From positions 1,612,001 to 1,676,000 of the forward strand of contig OZ345371.1 of assembly GCA_977006965.1 (NCBI GenBank): a DNA stretch of 64,000 bases. Direction: 5' to 3'. The DNA comes from Phymatolithon calcareum (taxonomy: Eukaryota; Rhodophyta; Florideophyceae; Hapalidiales). The position numbers were made by a program, and so were the translations under genes. Below are positions 61,534 through 64,000 of the stretch, one piece after another (position 1 is the first letter of the stretch; the number at the start of each line of letters is the position of its first letter). The notes under the pieces are model-generated. The model saw only the letters and a program-made list of their open reading frames with translations, searched no databases and was not told the DNA's origin.

Positions 61534-63119
61534 AGCCCACCAGCAAAAACAGTTCGGACTAAGCATTAGCAAAACAAAGATTGGAATACGCGAAGCATCT
61601 GTTATAATGGACAGCGGAAATCCGAAAAACCATCCAGGAAATCACAAGAAGCCTCTCCCAGCAAAGCTATGGATCGATACCACACGAAAAACGCAAGCTC
61701 TGTTGAATGAAAGTAGGAGCAGAGGTCCGAGGAATGTTATTCAAGATTAAAATTCTCAGGGACGCGAAAAAGAGGCTGCAAGACAGCCTTCTGAGGATTA
61801 ATTTTAATGGACCAAAGACGATACGCCGGCAAAACTGCATGGGGATAGCGCCGGCGACGCCCTGGAATTGATTGCAGACAAGATATTACCAATAACACTG
61901 AAGGTCGCAATGGTTGGGGCACCAGGCGGAGTAATCGAGTGCTGAAGACAGAGGAGAGTCCTCTTCTACTGTCCATTGGCAATATCAAAACTCCTTTAAT
62001 TCCAGAGGTTTCCTCAACGAATACAAGCTATCAAGTGGACAAGTGGGCTGCTCGCCCCCATAGGCATAACCGAGCTCGAACGCAGATTCAGAGACAGGCG
62101 TCGAAAATATCTGTGTTCATTATACGGGAGGTCCTCATTTGAGGACAAGAGTTTCATATTTCTAGCGCCTTTGTCGGTACCGGTCGATCGCCGTACAATA
62201 GACACTAGAAGAAAAGCTAAACAAGACCATCCCCGATGAACAGTAAATGGCCACTATGGATTGAGCCCTGGCGTGACCATAGAATGCACCTGTCAAGAAA
62301 CAATAGTGAGAGCGCTAGAAGTCTAGAAAGTTGCTTTGCACAAGCTTTTCCACCACCACTTGCTGAAGCTTCCTTTTACTCAAATAAGGTAAGCTCCGCA
62401 GACATCTACCTTCATCCACAGGAGCAGGTTGAGTGGAATGGGTCATACTGTCCTGCACACGAAAATTTAGACAAATATCTGGGAACATACCTGAAGTTTG
62501 AATTTCAAAAATCTTCTTCCCACAATCGGGCATGATCCATTAATCGATACTTCGGAAACTGTCTTCTGCAATTGCTTGGACTTCAGATCCCTATATCTCC
62601 GAAAAAACAATCCCATCAAGCTTCCGCTTTCGAATACGGAATATATGTATATGTATACATGTTTGGCCTTCAATATTCAAAATAAGAATTTAGACGGAGC
62701 TACAATTTACGCCATAAAATTAAGATGAATATTATCTTTTTCGTCGAAGAACGGAGGATTTGATCGATTACCCGATTTTTCTTGGACGAAATTACTTTCA
62801 CTGCATGTCGAGAGAACAAATGCGATGAGCTTACGTCTGAGCTTCAGTATAGTTAATGAGAGCTCAGAGATCTCTATGCGGAGTTTTGGTGTTTGACGAT
62901 TTGTATGTCTCTTTGGTTCCACGCAGCGATCAATCGGTACTTAGACCTTCTGCAGCGTGCATTGCTGACAAATGGAACTTCCACGTTCCAATGTCAGAAT
63001 CACCAAACATTATTTCGTAAATTTTTATCCCTGATTTCATCGTTTTTATATTTGATCTTTCCCGTATCCCCCTGCGGTTTATAAATATCTCTATATACTG
63101 AAAGAGCAACCAATAATAG
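61534..63119. other. Region with decayed, unassigned coding scraps
   Basis: A forward scrap ending at 62239 reads IGITELERRFRDRRRKYLCS then FLAPLSVPVDRRTIDTRRKA. A 120-codon frame at 61388-61750 spans the hairpin. Neither has a recognised family; transposon remnants are likely. Confidence 0.35.
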
Positions 63120-64000
63120 ATCTTAGCGCACCGCTTCATGTTGGAAACGACACTTATATATGCATTCGAGATCCGATCCAGAATCTTAGTGTATTTCCCG
63201 ACAGCTCTGAAAAAAGCGTGAAGCGGAGCAAGAAGAATATGCGCTGCAATCGGTTCCACAGCAATTGAACGTCGAGCAACTGATGCCATTGACTAGGATT
63301 TCTCCATGAACTGTCTGCTGGTTAAAACTCCCTCTGAGATACCACACGCACGGGAATGACCACATCAGACTTCCCACTACCCAGTTCGACAACGTCCGCA
63401 ACTCGCACATTGTCAGCCGAAGCAAGCTCACCATTAACATAGATAAATGTCCAGGTGTGACGTGCAAATTCCCTCCGCTATATTAATTTCCACAAACTCA
63501 ACAACCGCCGGATAGTCGCGATGTGTGAACATAAACACTTTCGAGAACACACCATTGGAAACCTGAAATGTCACCGACGACCACCTCGTCCATACGCAAA
63601 ATGCCGCCATCCCCAAGGTTCACAGTCGCATCGGCCGGAAAGCAAGACGTCGAATTGGAGGAGATCACAGGGTGCTTTGAAGAGTACACACAGGGGTCAG
63701 ATGATATCCGCGTATATGCAATCATGTATTCATGTGTTTGTATCCCGATTCACGATGAATGCCCTTGATGGCTACAGCTTCTTCATCGTCGATAAAAACA
63801 AACGTGGATCCGCACTCCATACGACTTTCGTCACCTTCGCGCGCTGTATGTTCGACCCCGTACAAAAAGTTGGTGTTTGAGAATCGAGAGATCCGAGGAT
63901 CGACAGCACGTTGAAGGATTGAAAGCTCTAATCCGCCAATTGACGTACCGTGAATGGGTTGTTTATCGTCCAGTCCAATACATTCGGCAAACCATCGTCA
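63120..64000 (-). pseudogene. Broken H8-type copy A, running off the window
   Basis: Leftward from the edge: DWTINNPFTVRQLAD then a stop, LSILGSLDSQ, multiple frame changes, NSTSCFPADATVNLGDGG, IYVNGELASADNVRVADV and the C terminus near 63120. It retains parts of the N-domain and nearly the whole Hint but has several stops and shifts. Its N terminus lies beyond base 64000. Confidence 0.82.

Noticed and set aside
1-64000. CRISPR arrays, rRNA and operon-type signals
   Set aside because: No regularly spaced direct repeats with spacers and no rRNA-like blocks seen. The gene style is eukaryotic.

Overview
The window is nuclear DNA of a eukaryote with compact, mostly intron-less genes packed between many mobile elements. 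I favour a red alga of the Chondrus type. The reasons are the intron-poor genes, the secreted Hint (hog-type) proteins, and the load of copia, LINE-like, hAT-like and TA-flanked elements. This is an inference from gene style; there is no rRNA or organelle marker here to prove it.

Layout. 0-6 kb: a PAK-type protein kinase, a dead non-LTR retrotransposon fragment, a membrane-anchored P-loop GTPase-like gene, and an LTR-like repeat. 6-13 kb: three related TA-flanked inverted-repeat elements (A, B, C). B and C sit inside a partial duplicate of the kinase 3' region, and the empty target site survives at 2467. 14-23 kb: a foldback repeat, a beta-propeller-like gene and three genes for secreted proteins ending in a self-processing Hint domain (H1-H3). 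23-27 kb: a dead membrane-protein gene split by a LINE. 27.3-33.3 kb: a young copia retrotransposon with 578-bp LTRs and a 5-bp target duplication. 33-46 kb: more Hint genes (H4, H5, H8), a promoter-captured partial copy (H7), a broken copy (H6), other decayed genes and a small hAT-like element. 46-49 kb: further hAT-like elements and a nested transposon stack. 49-50.4 kb: a gene whose head domain resembles the centriole protein SAS-6. 50-57 kb: scattered 5'-truncated LINEs, several with exact target duplications. 58-59.7 kb: a five-finger C2H2 gene with two short introns. 60-64 kb: broken, partly tandem copies of H8.

The most distinctive system is the Hint family. Full-length members have a signal peptide, a domain with four conserved cysteines (the N-domain), a linker of very variable length, and a C-terminal Hint domain with a CF start, an LTPGH-type box and a G-[IL]-[YF]-N-P-Q-T block. 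By analogy with Hedgehog and hog proteins, the Hint part is expected to cut itself from the N-domain and may attach a lipid or adduct. The cluster shows every stage of family evolution: intact genes, a near-identical Hint cassette behind two divergent N-domains, a member whose N-domain is replaced by a lysine-rich peptide, and several dead fragments.

Supporting genes (kinase, GTPase, propeller, SAS-6-like, zinc finger) look like unrelated single genes. Nothing in the sequence ties them to the Hint family.
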